DNA of 64,000 bases from Thiocapsa bogorovii (GCF_021228795.1 NZ_CP089309.1:4337501-4401500); one strand, 5' to 3'; shown: positions 10,298 through 19,399, counted from the stretch's first letter. Program-made: numbers and translations. Notes: generated by a model not told the origin, from the letters alone.

Positions 10298-11335
10298 TCA
10301 GTTCGCCCCGGCGTCCTTCGACTTGGTTGCCTTGGTGTCCGTGGCGTACTCGAAGGCGTCCGAAAACATGCGATCTCGGTCGAGCCCCGCGGCCTCGAAC
10401 GCGACGCGCCCGGCCTCGACCATCACGGGCGGTCCGCTCATGTAGAGATCGAACCCGCTCGGATCCGGGTGATCCTCTAAGACAGCCATGTGAACGAATC
10501 CGGTGCGTCCCTGCCAATCCGGATCCGGCTCCGAGAGTACGGGTACGAAGCGGAAGGAGGGCAGTTGCTTCGCCCAGGTTGCCGGCAGATCGGTCAGGTA
10601 GAGGTCGCGTTGCGCACGCACGCCCCAATAGAGATCGATCGGGCGGTCGAGCCCGATATGGATCGCATGTTCGATCATCCCTTTCAGCGGCGCGAACCCG
10701 GTGCCTCCGCCCATCATAATGATCGGGCGATCCGAGTCCTCGCGAAGGACGAAGGTCCCCATCGGCCCCTGGATGCGGAGGATGCTCTTCTCGGGCATGC
10801 TGTCGAAGACGTAGGCGGTGAACTCGCCGCCCGGAACATGACGAACATGCAGCTCGATCTCCGCGTCGTCGTGAGGCGCATTGGCGATGGAGAAGGCCCG
10901 CCGGCGGCCGTCGCGGAGAATGAAGTCCAGATACTGGCCGGCGAGGAATTGCAGCCGTTGGTTCTCCGGCAGCTTCAGGAAGAGGCGCATGACGTCGTGA
11001 TTGAGACGCTCCTTGCGCGCGACCCGACAGGGCAGGGTGCGGACTTCGATGTGCGCGACCGAGGGGACCTCGCGCACGCGCAACAGCAGGTCGGAAGCAG
11101 GCACGGCCTGGCAGGTCAGGCAGCTGTCCGCCGGTTGGCCTTCGAGCGCTTCGGTCTGCCCGCTCGGGTAGTCGACCCGGCCCTCGAGCAGGTGGACCGC
11201 GCAGGATCCGCACTTGCCGTCGCGACACCCGTAGGGCAGTCCGACGCCTTGGCGCAGTGCGGCAGCGAGGATGGTTTCGCCCGGCTCGACATCGAAGCGA
11301 TGTTCCGCGGGGAGGGTTCGAATCTTGAATCTCAT
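10298..11335 (-). CDS. 2Fe-2S ferredoxin / FAD / NAD(P)H oxidoreductase
   Basis: 345-residue single-chain electron transfer flavoprotein. A plant-type 2Fe-2S domain comes first, with Cys37, Cys42, Cys45 (CRDGKCGSC) and Cys75. A flavin domain follows with RRAFSIAN (an RxFS FAD motif), then an NAD(P) domain with GGGTGFAPLKGM. Proteins of this build are annotated as CDP-6-deoxy-glucoseen-reductase-like or as UbiD-adjacent flavin reductases; ubiD is 3 kb away. The natural substrate is unknown. The ATG lies 7 bp from an 87-bp repeat element and has no recognisable Shine-Dalgarno, so the leader is made of repeat sequence. Confidence 0.9.
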   Translation of the reverse strand: MRFKIRTLPAEHRFDVEPGETILAAALRQGVGLPYGCRDGKCGSCAVHLLEGRVDYPSGQTEALEGQPADSCLTCQAVPASDLLLRVREVPSVAHIEVRTLPCRVARKERLNHDVMRLFLKLPENQRLQFLAGQYLDFILRDGRRRAFSIANAPHDDAEIELHVRHVPGGEFTAYVFDSMPEKSILRIQGPMGTFVLREDSDRPIIMMGGGTGFAPLKGMIEHAIHIGLDRPIDLYWGVRAQRDLYLTDLPATWAKQLPSFRFVPVLSEPDPDWQGRTGFVHMAVLEDHPDPSGFDLYMSGPPVMVEAGRVAFEAAGLDRDRMFSDAFEYATDTKATKSKDAGAN

Positions 11336-11342
11336 GTGCTGA

Positions 11343-11429
11343 TTAAACCGCGTCCGGAGTGATTAGGCGATGGTTTTGGGTTTGCTGGGCCTCATCTACA
11401 ACTGCGGCCGCAGTGGAGACGCGGTTTAA
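11343..11429. repeat. 87-bp TTAA-ended element, copy 2
   Basis: Arms TTAAACCGCGTC and GACGCGGTTTAA are perfect complements, extendable to 13 bp by an outer A/T pair. Exactly 87 bp. It is paired with the copy at 11449 through a 19 bp AT-rich linker, in a divergent intergenic region. Confidence 0.92.
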
Positions 11430-11448
11430 TAATAATTTTTTCAATGGG

Positions 11449-11535
11449 TTGAGTCGCGTCTACCCCGGCGTATCGGGTGTTTTCGATTCCGGCGTGTCAG
11501 GTTCAACGCGGATCTGCACCTCGGACGCGATCCAA
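11449..11535. repeat. 87-bp element, degenerate copy 3
   Basis: Degenerate arms TTGAGTCGCGTC and GACGCGATCCAA still pair over most of their length, and the spacing is exactly 87 bp. It lies 19 bp from copy 2, giving a 193 bp dimer. It was recognised by position and length as much as by sequence. Confidence 0.7.
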
Positions 11536-11583
11536 AGATCTTCGGGGATTTCACGCCGCTTTCGCAATGAGGAGGCAGGTCGG

Positions 11584-12450
11584 ATGATGAATAAGCAGAT
11601 CGTCGTCGGGTGCGGATATGTGGGCACCCGGCTCGCGCGCCAATATCGGGAGCAGGGTGAGGCCGTCACCGGCATCGTGCGATCCGACGCCGGGGTTGCT
11701 CGGTTGGAGCAGCTCGGCATCAAGGGCATACGCTGCGATCTCGCGGCCGAGGATCTCGGCGATCTCGGTCTTGCCGAGGCGCGAGTCTTTCATTTCGCGC
11801 CGCCGCCGGGGAGCGGGGTTCAAGATCCCCATACCCGGCATCTCGTCGAGGTCTTCGAGCGCTACGGGAATCCGCGTCGTGTCGTCTATATCAGCACGAC
11901 GGGCGTCTACGGCGACTGCGCGGGTGCCTGGATCGACGAGACGCATCCGGTCGCACCTGTTGCCGCGCGTTCGCAACGGCGCCTGGACGCAGAGGAGACG
12001 CTGCGTAGCTGGAGCGCGGCGAGCGGCCGGGATCTGGTCATCCTGCGCGTGGCCGGGATCTACGGCCCCGACCGATTGCCTCTCGAGCGGATCCGGGCGG
12101 GGACACCCATGGTGAGGCCGCAGGATGCGCCCTACACCAACCGGATCCATGTCGACGACCTGGTCACGGCCTGTATCGCGGCGATGGAGCGGGCGCCGTC
12201 GGGTGCGCTCTACAACGCCTGCGACGGCCACCCGAGCACCATGACGGACTACTTTCTCGACGTGGCTTCCGCGGCCGGGCTGCCGAACCCGCCCTTGATC
12301 AGCCTCGAGGAGGCCGCCGACCGCCTCTCCGAGGGCATGCTCTCCTATTTAAGCGAGTCACGTCGTCTGCGCAACGATCGACTCCGCGAAGAATTGGGTC
12401 TGGTCCTGCGCTACCCGTCGCTGGCCGAGGGGCTGCGCGGGCTCTTCTGA
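11584..12450 (+). CDS. YeeZ-like NAD-dependent epimerase/dehydratase (atypical SDR)
   Basis: 288 residues. The N-terminal nucleotide motif is VVGCGYVGTRLARQY, a G-x-G-x-x-G Rossmann turn as in the YeeZ-type atypical short-chain dehydrogenases. The downstream YISTTGVYGD, with the S/T and Tyr of this fold, and the IYGPDR segment support the call; a classical YxxxK is not obvious. An AGGAGG sits 8-9 bases before the ATG at 11584, which decides the start over more upstream in-frame codons lying inside the repeat. Substrate unknown; these proteins are usually annotated as sugar-nucleotide epimerases without proof. Confidence 0.88.
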   Translation: MMNKQIVVGCGYVGTRLARQYREQGEAVTGIVRSDAGVARLEQLGIKGIRCDLAAEDLGDLGLAEARVFHFAPPPGSGVQDPHTRHLVEVFERYGNPRRVVYISTTGVYGDCAGAWIDETHPVAPVAARSQRRLDAEETLRSWSAASGRDLVILRVAGIYGPDRLPLERIRAGTPMVRPQDAPYTNRIHVDDLVTACIAAMERAPSGALYNACDGHPSTMTDYFLDVASAAGLPNPPLISLEEAADRLSEGMLSYLSESRRLRNDRLREELGLVLRYPSLAEGLRGLF

Positions 12451-12651
12451 GCGTTCGGCGTGTGCGTATCCTCGAACGCTTTTGGCGGCTATGATTCGGC
12501 CCTGCATCGCACGCCGCCGTGGCGGCGGTGCATCCCGGTCGGGCGAGTCGCTCGGATGATCTTCGTTCGTGCCGCCCGCTCGACTCTCCGGTGCTCGGTT
12601 CGATCTCGAGCCCCGGCACGATCCGACCCGACAATCCATAAGGAGCCATCG

Positions 12652-13062
12652 ATGACGCGTTCAAATCGACAAGTGCCCGCAATGCTCGCCGCCCTGCTCG
12701 CAACCGCAGTCTTCGCATCCCCCGCCAGCGCGTTGGAGGAGGCGGACTTCAATTACGACTCGACCGAGGACCTTTATCAGATCTGCTCGGTTGCAGCGGA
12801 TGCCGACGGGTATACGAGTGCATCTCTAGCCTGCCGTGCCTTCCTCGAGGCGACCGTCCAATATCACGACGGCGTCACGGCCCGCAACGGATTGAAGCGC
12901 TTGATCTGTTATCCCCAAGGCGCCACGATCGGAGATGCCCGCGAGGCGTTCGTTGCTTGGGCGAAGGCCAATTCCGGGAACGCCGAGTTGATGGGCGAGC
13001 AGCCCGTGAAGGGCGTGGTCCGCGCGCTTGCAGCCAAGTATCCTTGTAAGGGTAAGAAGTAG
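12652..13062 (+). CDS. Secreted Rap1a/Tai-family small protein
   Basis: 136 residues with a clear signal peptide (MTRSNRQVPAMLAALLATAVFASPASA). The mature domain has four cysteines, in QICS, LACRAF, ICYPQG and KYPC, arranged as in the Rap1a/Tai family. Rap1a was described as an immunity protein to a Serratia type VI amidase effector, but many members stand alone with unknown roles. No effector gene is next to it here. AAGGAG lies 7 bases before the ATG. A glycine-zipper lipoprotein gene follows 55 bp downstream. Confidence 0.78.
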   Translation: MTRSNRQVPAMLAALLATAVFASPASALEEADFNYDSTEDLYQICSVAADADGYTSASLACRAFLEATVQYHDGVTARNGLKRLICYPQGATIGDAREAFVAWAKANSGNAELMGEQPVKGVVRALAAKYPCKGKK

Positions 13063-13117
13063 GTCTTCAATCGATCGAGCGTCGGCTCGATGTCCTGCAG
13101 TCTCGGAGATTCCAAAG

Positions 13118-13351
13118 ATGAAAATCACCACAGTTACGGCCGCGTTTGCCTGTGCTGTCCTGCTCGTCGGATGCGGCAGCACAACCACCTCCCGTGTCGC
13201 GACGGGGACCGGTATGGGCGCAGCCACCGGAGCAGCCATCGGATCCTTCAGCGGCAACGCCGGTCGCGGCGCGCTCATCGGTGCCGGCGTAGGCGCCTTG
13301 GGGGGAGTGCTGGTCGACGAGCATCAGCGCGGAAGTTTCAGCAACAATTGA
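13118..13351 (+). CDS. Glycine-zipper lipoprotein
   Basis: 77 residues. A lipoprotein signal ends in LLVGC (Cys19). The rest is a glycine zipper with small residues every three to four positions (GTGMGAATGAAIGSFSGNAG, then GALIGAGVGALGG), predicted to insert in or lie on the outer membrane. It resembles the YMGG/OsmB type of small lipoprotein. A GGAG-like site precedes the ATG. It probably shares a transcript with the Rap1a-like gene upstream. Confidence 0.85.
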   Translation: MKITTVTAAFACAVLLVGCGSTTTSRVATGTGMGAATGAAIGSFSGNAGRGALIGAGVGALGGVLVDEHQRGSFSNN

Positions 13352-13977
13352 TCCGGAGACCCGATCGACCGAGCCGTTCGTCGGTTCGGTCGGCGTTCCC
13401 TCGGCCTCACCCTGCGTGTGCAGCCGGCTGCGAACCGGACGGTTGAACACCCCGGTGCGGGCGACCCCGAGGGGCGATCGGGGGTATCGAGGGATCCGCG
13501 CTGGGTTCGGCGCCTGGATCGGGGCGGATCCGCAGCAATCGGCTTGCTGTTCCGGGGTTTGTCGCGATGATGGGTCAGGCCTGCTTTCCTGGTCGGTCAT
13601 CCCCGGGCATCGGGTTCCCGCGCAACGAATCGTCACGATTTCGTCAAGCAAACGGAGTTGACGCTTCGCACACGATCCACTAGCTTTCATCAGGAATCAA
13701 TCGCAGCGCGTACGGGATTTCGGCGCACGACATGGAGCAGGTATCAGGCGTAGGAGCTCGGCCCCACGCACGACGGTTGCGGTGTCGTCTCCTCGGGCGC
13801 GGCTCGGGTGCTCGACGAGCTGCCGTGCCGGATCCGGGCTCACTGCATAGATCCCCTCTCCCGTGCCGTGGATATCCGCGCGGGTTCGGGTTTGCGTTAC
13901 CCGCTGTCGAGTCGGCTTGTGTGTTGGCAACTCGGCAGTCTTGGCTCGACCAACGCACACCAGCATGAGAGACAGCG
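13352..13977. other. 626-bp intergenic region holding a probable long mRNA leader
   Basis: No open frame in it looks genuine and no known repeat was seen. It ends at the RRM protein gene. The promoter candidate at 13658 would leave a 5' untranslated leader of about 285 bases. Confidence 0.5.
13658..13686 (+). promoter_or_regulatory. Candidate sigma-70 promoter of the RRM gene
   Basis: TTGACG, a 17-base spacer, then TAGCTT. The -35 is strong and the -10 fair. It lies about 290 bp before the RRM start codon and points toward it. Confidence 0.45.
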
Positions 13978-14253
13978 ATGAGGATCTACGTAGGAAACCT
14001 GACCTATAGCGTGACCGACGACGACCTTCGGGACGTCTTCGGACAGTTCGGCGAGCTCGCGGCCGCGGAGGTGATCAAGGATAAGTTTTCCGGTCAGTCC
14101 AAAGGCTTCGGGTTTGTTGATATGCCCAACAACTCGGAGGCAGACGCGGCCATCAAGGCGCTGAACGAAACCGACTTCAAAGGGCGCAAGCTCACCGTCA
14201 ACGAGGCACGTCCGCGTGCCGAACGTCCACGCGGAGGCGGGGGTCGCTACTGA
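13978..14253 (+). CDS. RRM-type RNA-binding protein
   Basis: 91 residues made of one RNA recognition motif: RNP2 is IYVGNL (3-8) and RNP1 is KGFGFVDM (about 42-49), followed by a basic, glycine-rich tail (RPRAERPRGGGGRY). Such short bacterial RRM proteins (Rbp type) bind single-stranded RNA and are often cold-induced. GAGA and GACAG precede the ATG. The probable long leader upstream would suit post-transcriptional control. Confidence 0.95.
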   Translation: MRIYVGNLTYSVTDDDLRDVFGQFGELAAAEVIKDKFSGQSKGFGFVDMPNNSEADAAIKALNETDFKGRKLTVNEARPRAERPRGGGGRY

Positions 14254-14322
14254 GCCCGTCGCTTGACTGTTCTGCTGTAAACCTATCGCCGTCGGGGCGC
14301 GCTGCGCCGCCGGCGTCGATGC

Positions 14323-15840
14323 CTACACGTGCCGTCCCTTACCCGCTTCTTGGTTGGTCGTTGCGACCCCGGGCCCTGTGATTCCGAGACTTTCCCAGAT
14401 CGCGTCCACCCGTTCTCGCACCGCCTCGTCCATTAAGATGGGGCTACCCCACTCGCGCGTCGTCTCTCCCGGCCACTTGTTCGTGGCATCGAATCCGATC
14501 TTCGACCCCAGCCCCGAAACCGGAGACGCGAAGTCGAGATAGTCGATCGGCGTGTTCTCGATCATCACCGTGTCGCGCGCCGGATCCATGCGGGTTGTCA
14601 TCGCCCAGATCACATCTGTCCAGTCGCGCGTACAGACGTCATCGTCCACGACGATCACGAACTTGGTGTACATGAACTGGCGCAGAAAGGACCAGACACC
14701 CATCATGACCCGCTTGGCGTGTCCCGGATATTGCTTCTTGATGCTGACGACCGCCAGGCGATACGAGCAGCCCTCGGGGGGCAGATAGAAGTCCTGGATC
14801 TCGGGAAACTGTTTCTGCAGGATGGGTACGAAGACCTCGTTCAGAGCCACCCCCAGGATCGCCGGCTCGTCGGGCGGTCGCCCCGTATAGGTGCTGTGAT
14901 AGATCGGTTCTCGGCGCTGGGTGATGCGCTCGATGGTGAAGACCGGAAACTCGCCGACCTCGTTGTAGTAACCCGTGTGGTCTCCGAAGGGCCCTTCCGG
15001 TGCCATGTCGTCCGGGTGGATGTGGCCTTCGAGCACGATCTCGGCGCTGGCCGGGACTTGGAGATCGGATCCTTTGCAGACCGCCAGCTCGGTGCGGCTG
15101 CCGCGCAACAATCCGGCAAAGGCATATTCGGACAGGGTGTCCGGGACCGGCGTGACCGCGCCGAGGATGGTCGCCGGGTCGGCGCCGAGCGCGACCGTCA
15201 CCGGGAAGGGCTTGCCGGGATGGGCGCGTTTCCAGTCGCGGAAATCGAGGGCACCGCCACGGTGGGCGAGCCAGCGCATGATGACCCGGTTGCGCCCGAG
15301 CACCTGCATCCGATAGATGCCGAGGTTGTGGCGTGCCTTCTCCGGCCCCTTGGTGATGACCAGGCCCCAGGTGATCAGCCGCGCGGCATCGCCCGGCCAG
15401 CAATGCTGTATCGGCAGGCGCGCCAGATCGACTTGATCCCCGTTGAATTCGATCTCCTGGCAGGGGGCGTTGCGCTGTACCTTCGGGGCCATGTCCAGCA
15501 CCTTTTTGAAGATCGGCAACGACTGCCACGCCTCCTTCATCCCCTTCGGTGGATCGGGCTCCTTGAGAAAGGCGAGCAGCTTGCCGACCTCGCGCAGTGC
15601 CTCGACCGATTCTTCACCCATGCCGAGCGCGACCCGTCGGGTCGTCCCGAACAGGTTGCCCAGCAAGGGCATCTTCGACCCCTTCGGTCGCTCGAACAGT
15701 AGGGCTGGCCCGCCGGCGCGAAGCGTCCGATCACAGATCTCGGTCACCTCGAGATAGGGATCGACCTCCACCCGGATGCGTTTCAGCTCGCCGCGCTGCT
15801 CAAGCTGTTCGATAAAATCCCGCAAATCTCGATACTTCAT
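14323..15840 (-). CDS. ubiD: 4-hydroxy-3-polyprenylbenzoate decarboxylase UbiD
   Basis: Decarboxylates the polyprenylated hydroxybenzoate ring in ubiquinone synthesis, using prenylated FMN from UbiX. 505 residues, close to the roughly 497 of E. coli UbiD. Family signatures are [19 protein letters not shown] at the start, [18 protein letters not shown] in the middle, [13 protein letters not shown] (flavin and substrate region) and [18 protein letters not shown] near the end. The ATG at 15840 touches a perfect hairpin whose right arm contains the only Shine-Dalgarno-like bases. The gene converges with the RRM gene; no clear terminator with a T-run was seen in the 69 bp between them. Confidence 0.97.
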   Translation of the reverse strand: MKYRDLRDFIEQLEQRGELKRIRVEVDPYLEVTEICDRTLRAGGPALLFERPKGSKMPLLGNLFGTTRRVALGMGEESVEALREVGKLLAFLKEPDPPKGMKEAWQSLPIFKKVLDMAPKVQRNAPCQEIEFNGDQVDLARLPIQHCWPGDAARLITWGLVITKGPEKARHNLGIYRMQVLGRNRVIMRWLAHRGGALDFRDWKRAHPGKPFPVTVALGADPATILGAVTPVPDTLSEYAFAGLLRGSRTELAVCKGSDLQVPASAEIVLEGHIHPDDMAPEGPFGDHTGYYNEVGEFPVFTIERITQRREPIYHSTYTGRPPDEPAILGVALNEVFVPILQKQFPEIQDFYLPPEGCSYRLAVVSIKKQYPGHAKRVMMGVWSFLRQFMYTKFVIVVDDDVCTRDWTDVIWAMTTRMDPARDTVMIENTPIDYLDFASPVSGLGSKIGFDATNKWPGETTREWGSPILMDEAVRERVDAIWESLGITGPGVATTNQEAGKGRHV

Positions 15841-15866
15841 TTTTTATCCCGTATCCGGGATAAAAA
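15841..15866 (-). promoter_or_regulatory. Perfect hairpin abutting the ubiD start codon
   Basis: TTTTTATCCCG, loop TATC, CGGGATAAAAA: an 11-bp perfect inverted repeat, 12 if the start-codon base is counted. In the ubiD mRNA the GGGA near the AUG would pair with UCCC. It could hide the ribosome site or be a remnant terminator. Confidence 0.55.
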
Positions 15867-15982
15867 AATTATTTTTTTCATTGGGTTAACCTCGTTTTCC
15901 GAATGGGTCGTGTTGCCGCGTGACTTCCTGTGCCGTAAACCCGGTCACGCCGCTCATCGGATCGGTCGGGTGGACAAGGCCT

Positions 15983-16056
15983 GTAGGGTACAAGCGCAGC
16001 GCAGTCCACCAACGCCGGCGCGAGGTTCGGTGGACTTCGCTCTCGCTCGTCCACCC
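15983..16056. repeat. GTAGGGT...GTCCACC repeat, copy 1
   Basis: GTAGGGTACAAGCGCAGCGC...CCACC, a short GC-rich spacer, then GGTGGACTTCGCTCTCGCTC...CACCC. The halves form an imperfect inverted repeat. The same family occurs at 45350, 49284 and 61987. Confidence 0.75.
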
Positions 16057-16122
16057 GACGGGCTACCGGCCGCCTGGCCAGCCGGCCCGCGGGGTCGTCT
16101 GCAAACTCATGCTCTCAATCTC

Positions 16123-16210
16123 TTAAACCGCGCCGCGCCGATCGGCAATGGTGGCCTCGTCATAAATGCCGCCCTCCGACATCCGCGTTCGTCCGCCGAA
16201 CGCGGTTTAA
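16123..16210. repeat. 87-bp-type TTAA-ended element, copy 4 (88 bp)
   Basis: Arms TTAAACCGCG and CGCGGTTTAA are perfect. The right arm contains the TAA stop codon of the oligopeptidase gene (16207-16209). No partner copy is seen. Confidence 0.88.
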
Positions 16211-18240
16211 GCCGCGATGCCGGAATGCCGCAACAGCGCGTCCGTATTCGGCTCACGCCCCCGGAACCGCACATAAAGGATCATCGCGTCCTCCGACCCG
16301 CCCTTCTCGAGGATGTTTTCGCGGAAGGACCGGCCGGTGTCAGCGTCGAAGACACCCTTTTCCTCGAACAGCGAGAAGGCATCCGCCGACAGGACCTCGG
16401 CCCATTTGTAGCTGTAATAGCCGGCCGCGTAGCCGCCTGCAAAGATGTGGGAGAAGGCGTGGGCGAAACGGTTGAAGGCCGGTGGACGGATCACGGCCAC
16501 CCGGTCGCGGACCTCCTCGATGATCTCGTAGACGCGTCCGCCGCGTGCGGGGTCGTATTCCAGATGCAGGCGGAAATCAAACAGCGCGAACTCCAGTTGC
16601 CGCACCATCTGCATGGCCGACTGGAAATTCTTCGCCGCGGTCATGCGCTCGTAGAGGTCCGCAGGGATGGACTCGCCCGTCTCCCAGTGGGCGGCAAAGA
16701 GGTCCAGGGATTCGCGTTCCCAGCACCAGTTCTCCATGAACTGGCTGGGCAGCTCGACGGCATCCCAAGGCACGCCGTTGATCCCCGCCACACCCGGATA
16801 GTCGACCTTCGTCATCATGTGATGCAGGCCGTGGCCGAACTCGTGGAAGAGCGTCTCGACCTCGTTGTGGGTCAGCAGCGAGGGTTTGTCGCCGACCGGC
16901 GGGGTGAAGTTGCAGACCAGGTAGGCGACCGGGAGTTGGTCGCAGCGACTGGTGTGCATCCTGTTGGTGCAGACGTCCATCCAGGCCCCGCCGCGCTTGT
17001 TCTGGCGCGCGAAGGGGTCGAGATAGAACTGGCCGCGCAGCGCCCCGGATACACCGTCGCGGATCTCGAAGAAGCGCACGTCCGGGTGATAGGTGTCGAA
17101 GGACTCGGCCTCCTGGATCTTGACCCCGAAGAGACGCTCGACGACGCCGAAGAGGCCTGAGAGTACACGCGAGATCGGGAAGTAGGGCCGCAGCTCTTCC
17201 TGACTGATCCGATAGCGGTGCAGGCGCAGCTTCTCGGCATAGTAGCCGACGTCCCACGGCTCCAGTGTCTCGACCCCGTGCTGCTCTCGGGCGAACGCCT
17301 CGAGCTCGGCAAGCTCTTTGCGCGCCTGAGCGACCGAGCGGTCGGCCAAGTCGTTCAGAAAAGCCAGCACGTCGTCCGGGGAGCGGGCCATCTTGGTCGC
17401 AAGCGAGCGCTCGGCGTAGTTTGCGAAACCGAGCAGCTGGGCCAGCTCGTGACGGAGCGCGAGGATGCGCTCCATGATCTCGCCGTTGTCCCACTGCCCG
17501 GCGTGCGGCCCCTGATCGGAGGCGCGTGTCCCGTACGCCTGGTAGAGCTCGAAGCGCAGCTCGCGATTGTCCGCATAGGTCATGACCGGCATGTAGGAGG
17601 GCAGGTCGAGCGTGAAGAGCCAGCCGGTCTGGCCACGTTGTTCTGCGTTCTGCCGGGCCAACCCGAGGGCGGATTCGGGCAGGCCCGCGAGCTGCGTCTC
17701 GTCCTTGATCAGCGTGCTCCAGGCGTTGGTGGCGTCGAGCACGTTCTCCGAATACTTGGTGGTGAGCTGCGAGAGCTCCTGACTGATCGCTCTGTAGCGG
17801 GCCTTCTTCTCGGCCGGGAGATCGACGCCCGAGAGGTGGAAGTCGCGCAGCGCGTTCTCCAGGAGCTTGCGCTGTGCCGGGTTCAGGTGCTCCTGCGCGG
17901 CGACCGACTGATAGCCGCGGAAGAGATCCTCGTTCTGCCCGACCTCGGTCCCGTAATCGCTGAGCTTCGGCAGGCAGGCGTTGTAGGCGGCGCGCAGCGC
18001 GTCGCTGTTGAGCACGCCGTTGAGATGTCCGACCGGCGACCAGGCGCGGCTCAAGCGGTCGTCGATCTCGTCCAGCGGCTCGACGAAGCTCTCCCAGGTC
18101 GGCACCGCGACCTCGCGTGTCAGGCGCTCGATCTCGGCGCGGCAGTCGGCGAGACAGACGTCGATGGCGGGCTCGACGTGTTCGGGACGGATCCGGGAGA
18201 AGGCCGGGAGGCCGGTGGTCTCGAGCAATGGGTTCGTCAT
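16207..18240 (-). CDS. prlC: Oligopeptidase A (M3 zinc metallopeptidase)
   Basis: Cytoplasmic zinc peptidase that degrades small peptides, including cleaved signal peptides. 677 residues, near the 680 of E. coli OpdA/PrlC. The HEFGHGLHHM motif gives the HExxH zinc ligands, with the downstream Glu in the SQFMENW segment. The start chosen is MTNPLLETTGLP, which aligns with the family N-terminus; the frame is open another 42 codons upstream without family similarity. The stop codon TAA comes from the arm of a repeat element, so the natural C-terminus may have been set by that insertion. Confidence 0.96.
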   Translation of the reverse strand: MTNPLLETTGLPAFSRIRPEHVEPAIDVCLADCRAEIERLTREVAVPTWESFVEPLDEIDDRLSRAWSPVGHLNGVLNSDALRAAYNACLPKLSDYGTEVGQNEDLFRGYQSVAAQEHLNPAQRKLLENALRDFHLSGVDLPAEKKARYRAISQELSQLTTKYSENVLDATNAWSTLIKDETQLAGLPESALGLARQNAEQRGQTGWLFTLDLPSYMPVMTYADNRELRFELYQAYGTRASDQGPHAGQWDNGEIMERILALRHELAQLLGFANYAERSLATKMARSPDDVLAFLNDLADRSVAQARKELAELEAFAREQHGVETLEPWDVGYYAEKLRLHRYRISQEELRPYFPISRVLSGLFGVVERLFGVKIQEAESFDTYHPDVRFFEIRDGVSGALRGQFYLDPFARQNKRGGAWMDVCTNRMHTSRCDQLPVAYLVCNFTPPVGDKPSLLTHNEVETLFHEFGHGLHHMMTKVDYPGVAGINGVPWDAVELPSQFMENWCWERESLDLFAAHWETGESIPADLYERMTAAKNFQSAMQMVRQLEFALFDFRLHLEYDPARGGRVYEIIEEVRDRVAVIRPPAFNRFAHAFSHIFAGGYAAGYYSYKWAEVLSADAFSLFEEKGVFDADTGRSFRENILEKGGSEDAMILYVRFRGREPNTDALLRHSGIAA

Positions 18241-18417
18241 GGGTGTGGCCTGATCGGGTTCGCGGATCGAATGGGTCTCAGGGTGCGGCTCGGCAGTCTG
18301 CAGAAAGAATCTGCCGGGACCACCGGCGGGCCGGAACAGACGAAGCCTTGCCGCCCGCCGAATCATGCGGGCTGCACGCCTGAGTTTCCAGTCGAGCGAT
18401 CGATGTGCTCGGCGTGG

Positions 18418-19044
18418 TCAGTCCGGCAGGAAACCCATGTTTTGGCGTGGTGAAATCCGGCCTTTGAGAGAACGGACCATGTCGATCTTCGGGCGCGGTG
18501 CGAAGGCCTGCGGGATGCAGAAGTGAAATCGCCAGAGGTCTTGACGCCAGCGCTCCCCGCCATGCGCAGGGATCGGAAGCCACTCCTCCGATGCGATCGG
18601 AACGAACCGTTCGCCGGCACCGTAGGCATAGGTCTTGTAGGCGCCCTTCGGCGTGCAGCGGATGCCCTCCACGGAGAGGTTGCGGGTCCCGCTGCGACCC
18701 TCCGCCACGAGCGTGTAGCGCACCACATCGTCCGCGCCGACCTGCAGATTGCGGGTGTCGATGAAATACCGCAAGGCGGCATCCGGACCGTCCGGGACCA
18801 GCTCGACCAGATCGGCATCCTGCGGCCAAGGCGGGAGCGGGGTGTCCGCTTCCTTCCAGGGCGTACCTTCTTGAACGCTCGACGGCACGGGGGGCTCGGC
18901 GTCGTTCACGAAGGCGTTCTCCGCGGCGGATAAGGGCATCGCGAGCCACAGGAGAGGAATCCAAGAAAGGGTGTCCCGGGTAAAGCGAGGCCGGGGCGTG
19001 AAGACCGAGGGAAGCTGTCGGGGAGGTGTCATGATGTCGGTCAC
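18418..19044 (-). CDS. CNP1-like family secreted protein
   Basis: 208 residues with an N-terminal hydrophobic segment (about 28-42, ending AMPLSAAE) that acts as a signal peptide or anchor. The mature part follows the CNP1-like family: a W-K-E-A-D...LPPWPQDADLVEL start, YFIDTRNLQVGADDVVRYTL, the NLSVEGIRC signature and FHFCIP near the end. The function of the family is unknown. The gene lies between prlC and a repeat dimer and is divergent from smc. Confidence 0.85.
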   Translation of the reverse strand: MTDIMTPPRQLPSVFTPRPRFTRDTLSWIPLLWLAMPLSAAENAFVNDAEPPVPSSVQEGTPWKEADTPLPPWPQDADLVELVPDGPDAALRYFIDTRNLQVGADDVVRYTLVAEGRSGTRNLSVEGIRCTPKGAYKTYAYGAGERFVPIASEEWLPIPAHGGERWRQDLWRFHFCIPQAFAPRPKIDMVRSLKGRISPRQNMGFLPD

Positions 19045-19050
19045 CGGGGA

Positions 19051-19137
19051 TTAAGCCGCGCCCAGCGCGGTATGTGATGTTTTTGGATGGGGTCGGCCCC
19101 TGCAGACTTGATGACCGCTGGAGCTTGCGCGGCTTAA
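19051..19137 (+). repeat. 87-bp TTAA-ended element, copy 5
   Basis: Arms TTAAGCCGCGC and GCGCGGCTTAA: an A-to-G change in the left arm is matched by T-to-C in the right. GCC-type interior. It forms a 193 bp dimer with copy 6 via the AT-rich linker 19138-19158. Confidence 0.92.
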
Positions 19138-19158
19138 GATATTAAGAAATAAATCATT

Positions 19159-19243
19159 TTAAACCGCGTCCCGAGCAAAATGCGTCATTTTCACTTCGCT
19201 TTTGGCTTTGGACACATCTTCGATCTCGGTGATGCGCGGTTAA
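19159..19243. repeat. 87-bp-type element, copy 6 (85 bp)
   Basis: Left arm TTAAACCGCGTC; right arm GATGCGCGGTTAAA with one T lost. The interior differs from copy 5. It lies upstream of smc. Confidence 0.75.
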
Positions 19244-19399
19244 AGCCGGCAGGATGCGCTCGCCATGACGCCCGTCGTGCTCCGCACCCGCGCGCATCGC
19301 CGCATCGAGATCCTCTAGTCTACCAGCCCGAAAGCTCCGTGCCATGCGAGACGCTCGGCCCGCTTGTGCCCTCGATTCTCCTTCCGGTATGGTTCTTGG

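Noticed and set aside
9603-11228. 541-codon reading of the minus strand reaching into the reductase gene
   Set aside because: Only its last 206 codons form a lipoprotein; the upstream part is out-of-frame sequence of the 2Fe-2S reductase.
14254-14322. Rho-independent terminator between the RRM gene and ubiD
   Set aside because: A short GGCGC/GCGCC stem exists, but no run of T follows on either strand.
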